From NCBI GenBank assembly GCA_003219345.1, contig QHOP01000276.1, forward strand, positions 1-19,778: a stretch of 19,778 bases of DNA, in the 5' to 3' direction. Each line of letters opens with the position of its first letter. The first letter of the stretch is position 1. Origin of the DNA: Verrucomicrobiota bacterium (GTDB lineage Bacteria > Verrucomicrobiota > Verrucomicrobiia > Limisphaerales > AV2). Made by a program: the position numbers and the translations under genes. Positions 7,395-16,133 of this stretch are shown here, in pieces. A model generated the notes under the pieces. The model worked only from the letters and a program-made list of their open reading frames with translations. It had not been told where the DNA came from and did not search any database.

Positions 7395-8404
7395 ATGGCC
7401 CTGCCCTTGTCTCTCAACCCGGCGCTCCAGACTCTGCCGGTCTATCAGCCGGGCCGACCTGTCGAAGAAGTCGCGCGCGATCTCGGCCTGCCCGCCGAGG
7501 GCATCATCAAACTGGCCTCCAACGAGAACCCGCTCGGCCCTACGCCCGCCGCCCTGGCCGCGACCTGATCCTCGGCAATGGCTCCAATGAAATCATCGAG
7601 TTCGTCGGACACGCGTTGATGAAGCCGGGCGCCGAAGTGGTTGTATCGCAATATTGCTTCGCGGTTTACCCGATCGTCACACACCTATTCGGCGCGAGGT
7701 TGATTTCCGTTCCCGCGCGGAATTTCGGCCACGACCTGCCCGCGATGCTCAAAGCCGTCACGCCCAGCACGAAAGTGACCTTCGTTGCCAATCCGAACAA
7801 CCCCACCGGCACACTCGCGCCGCGTGAAGAGGTCGTCCGGCTGGTAAAGCTGATCCCCGATGGTGTGTTGCTGGTGATGGATGAAGCCTATATCGACTTT
7901 CTTGAAGAACCGGTTGATTTGCTGCCGCTGATTCGCGCGGGAGAAAAGCCGAACCTTCTGTTGATGCGGACGTTTTCAAAAATCTTCGGCCTGGCTGGAC
8001 TGCGGCTGGGTTACGGCATCGGACACCCGGAACTGATTGCCGCGCTGGAAAAGGTCCGCCAGCCGTTCAACATCAACTCCATCGCCCAGGCCGGCGCGCT
8101 CGCCGCGCTGGACGACCAGGCACATCTCGCCCGCACCCGGGCCAACAACACCAGCGGCCTGAATTACCTGCAGAACACATTTCGTCAGCTCGGTCTGGAG
8201 TTCATTCCCTCCCACGCGAACTTCGTCCTCGTCCGCGTCGGCGCTGGTCAGCGCGTGTGCGAGGAAATGCAGAAGCTGGGCGTCATCACGCGCCCGATGG
8301 GAGGCTATCAATTGCCGGAATGCATTCGCATCACCGTCGGCACCCCGGAACAAAACGACCGCTGCCTCGCCGCGCTGAAAAAGGCGCTGGGCCCAACGCG
8401 GTGA
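7395..8404 (+). pseudogene. hisC: Histidinol-phosphate aminotransferase, interrupted by an apparent internal deletion
   Basis: HisC is a PLP enzyme that transaminates imidazole-acetol phosphate in histidine synthesis. From ATG 7395 the frame reads MALPLSLNPALQTLPVYQPG, then IKLASNENPLGPTPAALAA and stops at 7566-7568. The gene resumes in another frame at about 7562 with DLILGNGSNEIIEFV and continues intact: NPNNPTGT, MDEAYIDF, RTFSKIFGLAGLRLGYG with the PLP lysine, and CIRITVGT before the TGA. By comparison with ordinary HisC, roughly 30 residues (the segment with the conserved Tyr-Pro-Asp) are absent at 7560-7563; a loss of 3k+1 bases would restore the frame. It is either a real deletion mutant or an assembly gap. 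It starts one base after the preceding gene. Confidence 0.88.
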
Positions 8405-8691
8405 CAGCCGGCTGTGCGCAATTGAAGACCACGAATCCGCCCGAATAAGAATGGTCCGGCGTGTCGGGTTTTGGGGCTCGAAGGATGCATCACGATTGAG
8501 CGAGTCTTCAACGCGAAAGCGAACGGCGGAGCAGGATTTGTTTCGATTCGTGTTCATTCGTGTTGATTCGTGCTAAAAAATCAGGATTAGCGAGGTTCGG
8601 AAAATTGAAGTTGAATCCCGCCGAAAACGGAATACTTATCCGTGGTTCGATCCGACACGGACAAAACTGACGCATTCGAGAATACCTCAAC
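8405..8691. other. Gene-free stretch before argA
   Basis: About 290 bases with no supported gene. It contains a 12-bp perfect palindrome ACAGCCGGCTGT just after the hisC stop and the phased repeat listed separately. No intrinsic terminator with a T-tract and no clear promoter was recognised. Confidence 0.5.
8545..8572. repeat. 10-bp-phased ATTCGTG repeat
   Basis: Three units with an exact 10-bp period: GATTCGTGTT, CATTCGTGTT, GATTCGTGCT. Read on the other strand (CACGAATSAA units) it resembles the CGCGAAT repeat at 725-753. It lies 120 bases upstream of argA. Confidence 0.65.
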
Positions 8692-9972
8692 GTGAAACCG
8701 ACTGACCTGCGCGGCATCCTCCAGTACATCCCGCGCTTTCGCGAAAAAATCTTCATCGTCAGCATCGACGGCGCCATCGTCACCGACGAAAACTTCGCCA
8801 ATATCCTGCTCGACATCGCCGTCCTCCGCTCGTTGAACATCCGCGTCGCGCTCGTCCACGGCGCCTCGGCGCAAATCAAGGCGCTGGCCGAAGAACTCAA
8901 GGTCAAGCCGACCGATCTCGAAGGCACGGGAGTGACTGACGCCGACACGCTGAAGCTGGCGCTGACGGGCGCAAACCGGCTCACGCACGAAATCCTCGAG
9001 GGCCTTTCCGCCAACGACCTGCGCGCCGCCTGCACCAACGCCATCATCGCGCACCCGATGGGCATCATCCAAGGCGTTGATCATCTTTTCACGGGGAAGG
9101 TCGAGCGTGTGGATGTCGAGTTGCTGCAGACCCTGCTGAATCAAGGCATCGTTCCGGTCGTGCCGCCGCTCGGTTTCGACGGCGACGGCAAAACCTATCG
9201 CGTCAATTCCGACAGCGTCGCGCTGGAAGTAGCCAAGGGGCTCGGCGCCATCAAATTGATCTACATCACCACGCAGGACGGCCTTTTGAAGCAGGGCCAA
9301 CTCATCCGCCAGATGCTGGTGGCGGACCTCGACACGATTCTGGCGAACCAGAAAGAGGAAGTCCTGCCGGAGATGCTTTCCAAGGCGATTCACGCCGCCG
9401 CCGCCTGTCATGCCGGAGTGCAACGCGTCCACATCATCAACGGACGCGTGGATGAAGGTTTGCTTGCCGAGGTATTTTCCAACGAAGGTATCGGCACCTT
9501 GATTTATGCCAACGAATATCAGCAAATCCGTCGGGCAATGAAAAAGGACATCCGTGCCATTCAGATGCTGACGAAGAAGGCGGTCGAGACCGAGGAGCTG
9601 GTCAGACGCCCCCGCGTGAGCATCGAGAAAAACATCGGCGACTTCTACATCTTCGAGATCGACAGGAACCCGGTCGCCTGCGTGGCATTGCACCTCTATG
9701 CCGAACAAAAGAAAGGCGAACTGGCCTGTCTTTACGTCAATCCGTTGCACGAAAACCAGGGCATTGGCCGCAAGTTGATTCAATTCGTCGAAAGCAAAGC
9801 GCGGGAAATGGGCTTGAGCGAACTGCTCGCGCTTTCAACCCAGGCCTTCACTTACTTCCAGTCCAAGGGCGGTTTCACCGAAGGAACACCCGATGATTTG
9901 CCCACCGGTCGCCGCGAGAAATACGAACAGAGCGGCCGCAGATCGAAGGTGCTGGTGAAAAAGTTGAAATGA
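8692..9972 (+). CDS. argA: N-acetylglutamate synthase (amino-acid kinase plus GNAT domains)
   Basis: A 426-residue ArgA-type enzyme catalysing the first step of arginine synthesis: acetyl-CoA plus glutamate to N-acetylglutamate. Residues ~15-280 are an amino-acid-kinase-like domain (IFIVSIDGAIV, RVALVHGASAQIKAL, VNSDSVALEVA, INGRVDEGLLAEVF), which normally binds arginine for feedback control. Residues ~290-426 are a GNAT domain with the acetyl-CoA loop NQGIGRKLI and the C-terminal YEQSGRRSKVLVKKL typical of ArgA. The start is a GTG at 8692; no earlier start fits the alignment. Feedback inhibition by arginine is family knowledge, not visible here. Confidence 0.92.
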   Translation: MKPTDLRGILQYIPRFREKIFIVSIDGAIVTDENFANILLDIAVLRSLNIRVALVHGASAQIKALAEELKVKPTDLEGTGVTDADTLKLALTGANRLTHEILEGLSANDLRAACTNAIIAHPMGIIQGVDHLFTGKVERVDVELLQTLLNQGIVPVVPPLGFDGDGKTYRVNSDSVALEVAKGLGAIKLIYITTQDGLLKQGQLIRQMLVADLDTILANQKEEVLPEMLSKAIHAAAACHAGVQRVHIINGRVDEGLLAEVFSNEGIGTLIYANEYQQIRRAMKKDIRAIQMLTKKAVETEELVRRPRVSIEKNIGDFYIFEIDRNPVACVALHLYAEQKKGELACLYVNPLHENQGIGRKLIQFVESKAREMGLSELLALSTQAFTYFQSKGGFTEGTPDDLPTGRREKYEQSGRRSKVLVKKLK

Positions 9973-10062
9973 CCGACGGGGCCGTGTCAGACAGGCTTTG
10001 GCGCATCAAACTCAAGGCTCACATGTCCGAACGCATCCTGCCGCGATCCGCTGAACTTCCCG

Positions 10063-10091
10063 CTTTTCACTTCCTGGTTTTCGACTAAATT
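10063..10091 (+). promoter_or_regulatory. Possible leaderless-type promoter of proA
   Basis: A -10-like TAAATT (10086-10091) lies exactly 6 bases before ATG 10098. The -35 region 17 bases upstream is weak (CTTTTC, or TTTTCA with a 16-base spacer). Confidence 0.35.
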
Positions 10092-10097
10092 CGCCGC

Positions 10098-11349
10098 ATG
10101 ACGTTGACGGAACAGATGACGCTGTTGGCGAGGCAGGCCAAAGCGGCGTCACGCGAGCTGGCCCGACTGACGACGGCTGAAAAGAACGACTGCCTGCTCG
10201 CGATGGCCGGCGCGCTGGAGCAGAACCGCGACGACATCAAAAAAGCCAACGCGCGCGACCTGGACACGGCTGCGAAGATGGGACTCTCCACCGCCATGCT
10301 CGATCGCCTCAGACTCGATGACAAACGCGTCGCCGCGATGGCCAAGGGACTGCGCGAAGTCGCCGCGTTGCCCGACCCCGTCGGCAAAATCCTGGATGAA
10401 CGCGTCCGCCCCAACGGTCTGAAGCTCCAGAAAATTTCCACACCCATCGGCGTCATCGTCATCATTTACGAGTCGCGCCCGAACGTGACCGCCGACGCCG
10501 CGAGTCTTTGCTTCAAATCAGGGAACGCGACGATTCTCCGCGGCGGCAAGGAGGCGTTGAACTCCAATCAAATCATCGCCCGTGGAGTTGGGCCTGTGGC
10601 CCGAATGCGCGATCCAGGTCGTGCCGACCACCGACCGGGAAGCCATCAAGGAACTGCTTTCGCTCACGCAATTTGTTGACTTGTGCATCCCGCGCGGAGG
10701 CGAAGGTCTCATCCGGGCCGTCGTCGAGTGCTCCAAGGTCCCGGTCATTAAACATTACAAAGGTGTCTGCCATGTTTACGTGGATGCCGACGCCGACTTG
10801 AAGATGGCTGAGGAAATCGTGCTGAACGCGAAGTGCCAGCGGCCTGCCGTCTGCAACGCGATGGAAACGTTGCTCGTCGATAAAGCGATCGCCAGAAAGT
10901 TTCTCCCGGTAATCGACCGCCGGCTCGCCGAAAAGAAAGTCCAACTCCGCGCCGACGAGGGAACACGCGCCGTTCTCCAGCCCGCCACCTGCGAGCTGCA
11001 GCCTGCGACAGACCAGGATTGGTTCACTGAATACAATGATTACATCCTCAACGTCCGCGTCGTGGAGGGCGTGCAACAGGCCATCGATCACATCAACCAT
11101 TACGGCTCGGCGCATTCCGACAGCATCGTCACGACCAACCAAACGCGCGCGAAGCGGTTTCTCAGCGAAGTGGATTCCGCCGCGGTTTACTGGAATGCTT
11201 CGACGCGTTTCACCGACGGAGGCGAGTTCGGCATGGGCGCGGAAATCGGCATCAGCACGGACAAGATCGGCGCTCGAGGCCCGATGGGCCTCGAAGAGCT
11301 GACCAGCTACAAGTGGATCGGCATCGGCAACGGACAAATCGTGAGTTAG
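10098..11349 (+). pseudogene. proA: Gamma-glutamyl phosphate reductase, interrupted by a frameshift
   Basis: ProA reduces gamma-glutamyl phosphate to glutamate semialdehyde in proline synthesis. The first frame (10098 to about 10585) gives the N-terminal half with VIVIIYESRPNVTADAASL and ATILRGGKEALNSNQIIA. The second frame, readable from about 10582, gives PECAIQVVPTTDREAIKELL, VDLCIPRGGEGLI, HYKGVCHVYVD, KCQRPAVCNAMETLLVD with the catalytic cysteine, TEYNDYIL and RFTDGGEFGMGAEIGIS to the TAG at 11347-11349. Between them the frame changes near 10583-10592, and by comparison with usual ProA spacing about six or seven residues seem missing. One extra base or a loss of 3k+2 bases would both explain the shift. 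All key motifs remain, so an assembly error is a strong alternative to a real mutation. Confidence 0.88.
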
Positions 11350-11417
11350 ATGGAAACGAAGCTCCCTCGAGCCATCGCTTCCCCGACGGATCGAACCTGC
11401 GCGGCGGGGCAGCAACC

Positions 11418-11560
11418 AGATCCGAAATCCGAATACCGAAATCTGAAAAAATCCGAATGCGAAAAACTCAAAATTTGAGAGCCACGGACCCTCCCGGTTT
11501 CGGCAAATCGGGAATCCGAATTCTGAATTTGTTTCGTGCTTCGGATTTCGGAATTCGCGC
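11418..11560. repeat. ATCCGAA-type repeat element with inverted arms
   Basis: Repeated ATCCGAA-like units (from 11420) face TTCGGATTTCGGA (11540-11552), which is a perfect 13-base reverse complement of TCCGAAATCCGAA (11421-11433). In between are AATCCGAATTCTGAATTTG and AAAACTCAAAATTTGAG. It is AT-richer than its surroundings and lies between proA and the beta-helix gene, running into the latter's reading frame. Confidence 0.6.
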
Positions 11561-12830
11561 TTTTGCGTTGCTAACGGCCTTGCCCCTCTCCGTCACTGGT
11601 CTCCCGGCCGCCGTCACGGTCAACAACGTGGACGCGCTCAAAGCCGCCATCGAGGAGGCCAATGCAAATCCAAACGCCGACGCCACGATCCTCATCGAAG
11701 ACGGAACCTATCACCTGAAGTGGGCGCATCTCTGGATCGCGCGCGATGGCATGACCATCACCGGCAAATCAAGCAATCGTGAGGCCGTCATCTTGCGCGG
11801 AGAAAGCGGCATGCGCAGCGGCAAGACCGAATTCATTTTTCAAGTCATCGCGGACGTCGTGACGATCAGCGATCTCACACTCGAAGATGTCGGAAGTCAT
11901 GCGGTTATCATTCACGGCGAAGCGCCTTTCGGCGCCGATCGCACCGTGCTCCGTAATCTCGTCATCCGCGACACGTTCCAGCAGATGGTTAAAGTCACCC
12001 CGGCCAACAGCGACCCGCAGAAGTTCTTTTCCGAGGGCGGCGTGCTGGAGGATTGCCTGCTCGAATACACCGCGGGCATCGGCCCGCAGATCGACATCGG
12101 CGGCATCGACGCCCATGGCGCGAAGGACTGGATCGTGCGCCGGAACGTCTTCAAAAACATCATCAGCCCGTCGCAGTCGTCCGCCGAGCATGCCGTTCAT
12201 TTCTGGTCGTGGTCGCGGGGCACGCTGGTGGAGAACAACCTCATCATCAACTGCGACCGCGGCATCGGCCTCGGCCTGAGCATTTCCGGCCACACCGGCG
12301 GCATCATTCGGAACAACATCGTCTTCCACGACGCCCGGAATCCCGGCGGCTTCGCTGATGTCTCCATCGAAGTGCTGAACTCGGACGGCGCGCAGATTTA
12401 CAACAACACCGTCTGGCAGGCACACACCAACTGCTCCGCAGCGATCAAAAACTTCGAGTCCAAAAACGTCACCATCGCCAACAACCTCGTGCACATGCGC
12501 CCCGATTCCTTCTGGAACCTGCGTCAGGCAATCTGGGTCAACAACGGCACCGGCCCCGTGCTGTCGAACGCGATCACCGCGCCAAACTCGCGCTGGTTCG
12601 GCAGCGTCGCGCCTCCTGCGCTCACGCGTGTCAGTGAGGTCGGCAACTTCCTCCATACCCGCGACGCCTCAATCACCCAGGTCATCAACAAAGGCACAAC
12701 CAACATCGCCAATCTGCCGGTTCCGTTCACCGATTTCGACGGTCACCGCCGTCCGAAAGGCAAAGGCATCGACATCGGAGCAGACCAATTCCGGGTGCAG
12801 AGCCCGCCCCAAGGGCTGAAGCTTGATTGA
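11457..12830 (+). CDS. Exported right-handed parallel beta-helix protein (polysaccharide-lyase-like)
   Basis: A protein of about 457 residues. A hydrophobic segment AFALLTALPLSVTGLPA followed by AVTV is a clear signal-peptide core and cleavage region. The rest is rich in right-handed beta-helix repeats: TILIEDGTYHLKWAHLWIA, MTITGKSSNREAVILRG, ISDLTLEDVG, WIVRRNVFKNI, GTLVENNLIINC, GGIIRNNIVFHD, AQIYNNTVWQAH and NVTIANNLVHM. It ends with FDGHRRPKGKGIDIGADQF, a common terminal strand of such proteins. Chondroitinase-B/alginate-lyase-like proteins share this fold, but I see no catalytic signature that fixes a substrate. The start is uncertain: the frame is open to 11313 inside proA, an ATG lies at 11457, and a TTG at 11529 (LFRASDFGIR...) would give the most normal signal peptide. 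Both late candidates lie inside a repeat element. Confidence 0.82.
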   Translation: MRKTQNLRATDPPGFGKSGIRILNLFRASDFGIRAFALLTALPLSVTGLPAAVTVNNVDALKAAIEEANANPNADATILIEDGTYHLKWAHLWIARDGMTITGKSSNREAVILRGESGMRSGKTEFIFQVIADVVTISDLTLEDVGSHAVIIHGEAPFGADRTVLRNLVIRDTFQQMVKVTPANSDPQKFFSEGGVLEDCLLEYTAGIGPQIDIGGIDAHGAKDWIVRRNVFKNIISPSQSSAEHAVHFWSWSRGTLVENNLIINCDRGIGLGLSISGHTGGIIRNNIVFHDARNPGGFADVSIEVLNSDGAQIYNNTVWQAHTNCSAAIKNFESKNVTIANNLVHMRPDSFWNLRQAIWVNNGTGPVLSNAITAPNSRWFGSVAPPALTRVSEVGNFLHTRDASITQVINKGTTNIANLPVPFTDFDGHRRPKGKGIDIGADQFRVQSPPQGLKLD

Positions 12831-12838
12831 TCCCATGA

Positions 12839-14190
12839 CTATTTCACCGCATTGCTGTTGCCCACTTCGACCGGCACATGAAGATGGCCGATGGCCGTCT
12901 GCTCGCGTTCATTCGTTCGCTCGACGCGCACAACATAGTGGCCCGGCCTGGCAAAACGATGCTGCGTCACGGCGTAGCCGTCCTTGGCGTGCTGATCGAC
13001 GTTGCCGTCAGATTTCACCACGCGGATGTTGAGCGTAGGCGCAAAGGCCGGGTGGATGGTGGGAGGCAGCCGATCCGCCGCAGATTTGTCGATGACCAGC
13101 ACGATGGCAAAATCATAATCCACCTCGCCGCGCGTGTCCGTGATTTTGAGGATTTCGCTGTACTCGCCAGACTGAGAATACGTGCGTTCGACCTTGGAGC
13201 CGCTGGCCGAGGTTCCGTCGGTGAAAGTCCAGTCGTACTGCGCCACGCGTCCCGCAGCGCTCCACGATTTCGAGCCGTCCAGAACAACCTTCTCTCCTGC
13301 GAAAACAAAATGATGCGGCCGGGCCACCGCAATGATTCTGGGCGTGTATTGTCGCTGGTACGCTTCCCAGATAAAGGCGTAGCCCTCCTGAATGCCCCAC
13401 AGCCCGGAGGGCTGGCGGCTGGTGATATCAAAGTGCAGATGCGACCAGCCGCCGCTGCCGCCTTCCTTGCCCAGCACGCCGACCTTCTGTCCCATGCGGA
13501 TCTGCGCGCCGGGCTGGACTGCCGGGTCAATGGTTTGCAGATGGCTGTAGCGATAGAACCAGCCCCGGTCGTCGAGCAGGTAAACGACATCATAGCGCGG
13601 TTGCGCCGGACTGTCGTCGTACCCGGGCAAAATTTCTTTCCCTGACGAAACCACGCGTCCCCGTCCACGAACGTCGGTTCGTTGGCCATTTGTGTGTGGC
13701 TGGCGAACCAGCGTTGTTTGAGCGGATAAACGAATGTGCCCGGCTCGATCCACGGCGAACCCGCCGGCCAGAGCCGGAGCCGCGCGTCCTTCAACAACCC
13801 CCATGCGTTCCCTTCACTGCTGTTCGTGACGTATCCTTTGGTAATCGGACAATCGATCTGAACTCCGGCCGCGGTCACCGGCAAGTGGTAGGTCGCCGAC
13901 GTGAGAACCAGGGACTGGCCGTTCAGTTCGATCTGGACGCGCGCCTGTCGCACGGCGTCGCGCAAGGCATCCCGCGTTTCGTCCACGCGCAGCAGTTTGA
14001 CACGCGCTCTGGTCCCGTTGGCCAATTCGACCCCTTTCGTCTCGTTCACGTCCAGGTCCAGCGCGCGGACGATGGCCGTTCGCGCGGGCGGCGCATCCGC
14101 CGCATTTGACTCCGTCACAAACAAGCAGACCGCTGTGGCAAGAGTGATCCACGGGAAAGGAGCGCGAGAAGGGCAGATCAATGGATTCAT
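12839..14190 (-). pseudogene. Exported M23-type metallopeptidase with PKD-like domain, interrupted
   Basis: From the ATG at 14190 the protein opens with a signal peptide (PWITLATAVCLFVTESNA, then ADAPP), and continues to NEPTFVDGDA near 13655. There the frame breaks and the gene resumes as VVSSGKEILPGYDDSPAQPRYD, then FYRYSHLQTI, GQKVGVLGKEGGSGGWSHLHFDI (the M23 HxH metal motif is HLH) and a PKD-like domain (VVLDGSKSW, QYDWTFTDGT, RTYSQSGEYS) to the TAG at 12839. Peptidases of this family cut peptide bonds in peptidoglycan. The missing block is where the first zinc-ligand motif (HxxxD type, followed by a glycine-rich strand) should be, roughly 30 residues. As written it would be inactive; an assembly gap is equally possible. 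It ends 8 bases from the convergent beta-helix gene. Confidence 0.8.
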
Positions 14191-14279
14191 GGGAGCTCAG
14201 TCTCTTATTGGGACCTCAAACAATCCAGCCGAATCTGGGCGTCGGAATCCCATCGATGCGCGTCACCGTCTCCACCGGT

Positions 14280-14313
14280 ACGAACTTTTGTTGCATATGC
14301 AACAAAAGTTCGT
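14280..14313. promoter_or_regulatory. Perfect 34-bp palindrome, candidate operator
   Basis: The half-site ACGAACTTTTGTTGCAT (14280-14296) is followed without spacer by its exact reverse complement (14297-14313). The centre is TTGCATATGCAA. It lies in the 255-base region between the divergent M23 peptidase and antiporter genes, 90 bases from the former's start and 132 from the latter's. The region also holds a GAGCG-TGGA-CGCTC hairpin at 14345-14358. There is no T-tract at either edge, so it is not a typical terminator. Confidence 0.65.
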
Positions 14314-14407
14314 CGTGAGATGACCCGTCCTCCGTAGCACTGTGGAGCGTGGACGCTCGCCCCACCAGAAACGCAAACTGTGCCGCTATCCCGAAAATGC
14401 CCGCCGC

Positions 14408-14436
14408 TTTCCAATCCACGCTTTCACCCGTAAGCT
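14408..14436 (+). promoter_or_regulatory. Possible promoter of the Na+/H+ antiporter gene
   Basis: TTTCCA (14408-14413), 17-bp spacer, TAAGCT (14431-14436), then 9 bases to ATG 14446. The -35 is a weak match. Confidence 0.35.
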
Positions 14437-14445
14437 CGGCGCGGC

Positions 14446-16032
14446 ATGACGGGTGTGGTTGAGATTTTTGTGGGATTGTTGCTTGCCGTGGCAGTTCTGG
14501 CGCTGCTGGCCCGCAAACTGCACATCCCGTATCCAATCCTGTTCGTGGTCGGCGGATCGTTGCTCGGTTTGATTCCCAAACTGCCGAAAGTCCGGCTCGA
14601 TCCGGAATTGGTTTTTCTTTTCTTTCTGCCACCCCTCCTGTTTCCAGCGGCGCTGTTTACCTCGTGGCGCGATTTCCGAGCCAACCTTCGTCCCATTTCG
14701 CTGCTCGCCATCGGCCTCGTCCTCTTCACCACGATTGCAGTCGCCCTGCTCGCGCACCATTTCATGGACCTTCCGCTCGCCGCCGGATTTGTTTTGGGCG
14801 CGATCGTGTCTCCGCCTGACGCCATCGCCGCCACGGCGATTGCTGACCGGCTGAGGGTTCCACGCCGCATCGTGACTATTTTGGAGGGCGAAAGCCTGGT
14901 CAACGACGCCACAGCTTTGGTCGCTTATCGCTTCGCGGTGGTGGCCGTGACGACCGGTTCGTTCTCGCTGGCGAGTGCGGGCGGACAATTCTTTATCGTG
15001 GGCCTCGGCGGAATTCTTATTGGTTTGGCCGTGGGTTGGCTGGCGGAGAGATTTCACAAGCGGGTGGATGATGCGCCGATTGAGATCACCGTTTCGCTGC
15101 TGACCCCTTTTGCCGCTTATTTGCCTGCCGAACGGCTGGGCGTTTCCGGCGTGCTCGCGGTCGTGACGGCCGGTTTGTATCTCGGATGGCGCACGCCCGA
15201 AATCACGAACTTCCGCACCCGGCTGCAGGGCGGACCGGTCTGGGAAATGGTGGAATTTCTGCTGAACGGATTCGTCTTCATCCTCATCGGACTGCAACTG
15301 CCCGAGGTGCTGCGCGCCTTGTCCGCCGACGCCATTCCCCTTCGTCAGCTCGTGTGGTACGCGCTGGTCATCAGCCTGGCGGTCATTCTCATCCGCATCC
15401 TTTGGGTGTTTCCCGCCACGTATCTTCCGCGCTGGCTCTTCAAAACTATCCGTGAAAAGGATCCCTATCCGTCCTGGCGGCATGTCACGATTGTCGCGTG
15501 GACAGGCATGCGCGGGGTCGTTTCGCTCGCCGCGGCCCTGGCGCTGCCGCTCATGATTCAAGACGGCTCGCCCTTTCCGGGCCGCGATTTGATTCTGTTC
15601 CTTACCTTCATAGTGATTCTGGCGACGCTCGTGGTGCAAGGCTTGAGTCTGCCACCGCTGATTCGCTGGCTCGGCATCAAGGACGATGGCGCCGCCGAAA
15701 AAGAAGAACGCGAAGCCCGGCTCAAAGCCAATCAAGCGGCCCTGGCCCGGCTCAATGAAATCGCCGAACGCGACCCGGCGAAAGCCGACGCGCTGCAACG
15801 ATTGCGCATCGAATACGAAGACCGCATACGCCAGTTGGAATCGTATGAAAATGCCGACGGCCCGCGCGGCCTCTTTTCCTCCGAATACGAACATTTGTCG
15901 TACGAAGGGCTTCAGGTGGAACGCAGAATTATTCTTCGACTCCGCAACGAGGGCGTCATCAACGACGAAGTCTTGCGCCGTATCCAGCGAGACATTGATC
16001 TGGCGGAAGCCAGGTTGCGGCAACACCAGTAA
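14446..16032 (+). CDS. Na+/H+ antiporter, CPA1/NhaP family
   Basis: A 528-residue inner-membrane cation:proton antiporter. About twelve hydrophobic segments span residues 1-410. Family motifs include FFLPPLLFPAALF, VLGAIVSPPDAIAATAIADRL and ILEGESLVNDATALVAYR; the ND pair in the last holds the ion-binding aspartate of CPA1 exchangers. Later segments carry FLLNGFVFILIGLQLP and VAWTGMRGVVSLAAALALPL. The last ~120 residues are cytoplasmic, charged and probably helical (EKEEREARLKANQAALARL...), as in YjcE-type bacterial exchangers. It is complete and undisturbed, unlike both neighbours. It probably exports Na+ or K+ for pH or salt balance; the exact ion cannot be read from the sequence. Confidence 0.93.
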   Translation: MTGVVEIFVGLLLAVAVLALLARKLHIPYPILFVVGGSLLGLIPKLPKVRLDPELVFLFFLPPLLFPAALFTSWRDFRANLRPISLLAIGLVLFTTIAVALLAHHFMDLPLAAGFVLGAIVSPPDAIAATAIADRLRVPRRIVTILEGESLVNDATALVAYRFAVVAVTTGSFSLASAGGQFFIVGLGGILIGLAVGWLAERFHKRVDDAPIEITVSLLTPFAAYLPAERLGVSGVLAVVTAGLYLGWRTPEITNFRTRLQGGPVWEMVEFLLNGFVFILIGLQLPEVLRALSADAIPLRQLVWYALVISLAVILIRILWVFPATYLPRWLFKTIREKDPYPSWRHVTIVAWTGMRGVVSLAAALALPLMIQDGSPFPGRDLILFLTFIVILATLVVQGLSLPPLIRWLGIKDDGAAEKEEREARLKANQAALARLNEIAERDPAKADALQRLRIEYEDRIRQLESYENADGPRGLFSSEYEHLSYEGLQVERRIILRLRNEGVINDEVLRRIQRDIDLAEARLRQHQ

Positions 16033-16098
16033 TCGCCTGAAGTTCGATGATCCTCCGAATTCACTTTTATGCGCTTCGTTTGGACTGCATTTCCCGGC

Positions 16099-16127
16099 TT
16101 GCGAGTCTCGCTTCGCTCCGCTAGTTT
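16099..16127 (+). promoter_or_regulatory. Predicted leaderless-type promoter of the small gene pair
   Basis: TTGCGA (16099-16104), 17-bp spacer, TAGTTT (16122-16127), exactly 6 bases, then ATG 16134. There is no Shine-Dalgarno sequence. Confidence 0.5.
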
Positions 16128-16133
16128 CACGGC

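Noticed and set aside
8405..8416. 12-bp palindrome ACAGCCGGCTGT after hisC as a terminator
   Set aside because: Too short a stem and no T-run; noted only as part of the gene-free stretch.
8545..8572. Short tandem repeat considered as a CRISPR fragment
   Set aside because: Period of 10 bp with no spacers and no cas genes nearby.
8587..9783. 398-residue minus-strand frame opposite argA
   Set aside because: Asp/Val-rich shadow of argA; argA has clear domain motifs in the plus frame.
10575..10595. Programmed ribosomal frameshift in proA
   Set aside because: No slippery heptamer or following stem is evident, and residues appear to be missing as well as the frame shifting.
10957..11010. LQPAT...LQPAT duplication in proA as a repeat insertion
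   Set aside because: Length at this point fits normal ProA proteins, so it is probably chance similarity in a variable loop.
14280..14313. Palindrome considered as an intrinsic terminator
   Set aside because: No T-tract follows on either strand, and it lies upstream of both flanking genes, not after a gene end.
14386..16026. 546-residue open frame on the minus strand
   Set aside because: It lies exactly opposite the well-supported antiporter gene; the product is Arg/Gln/His-rich and low in hydrophobic order, as expected for an antisense shadow in GC-rich DNA.
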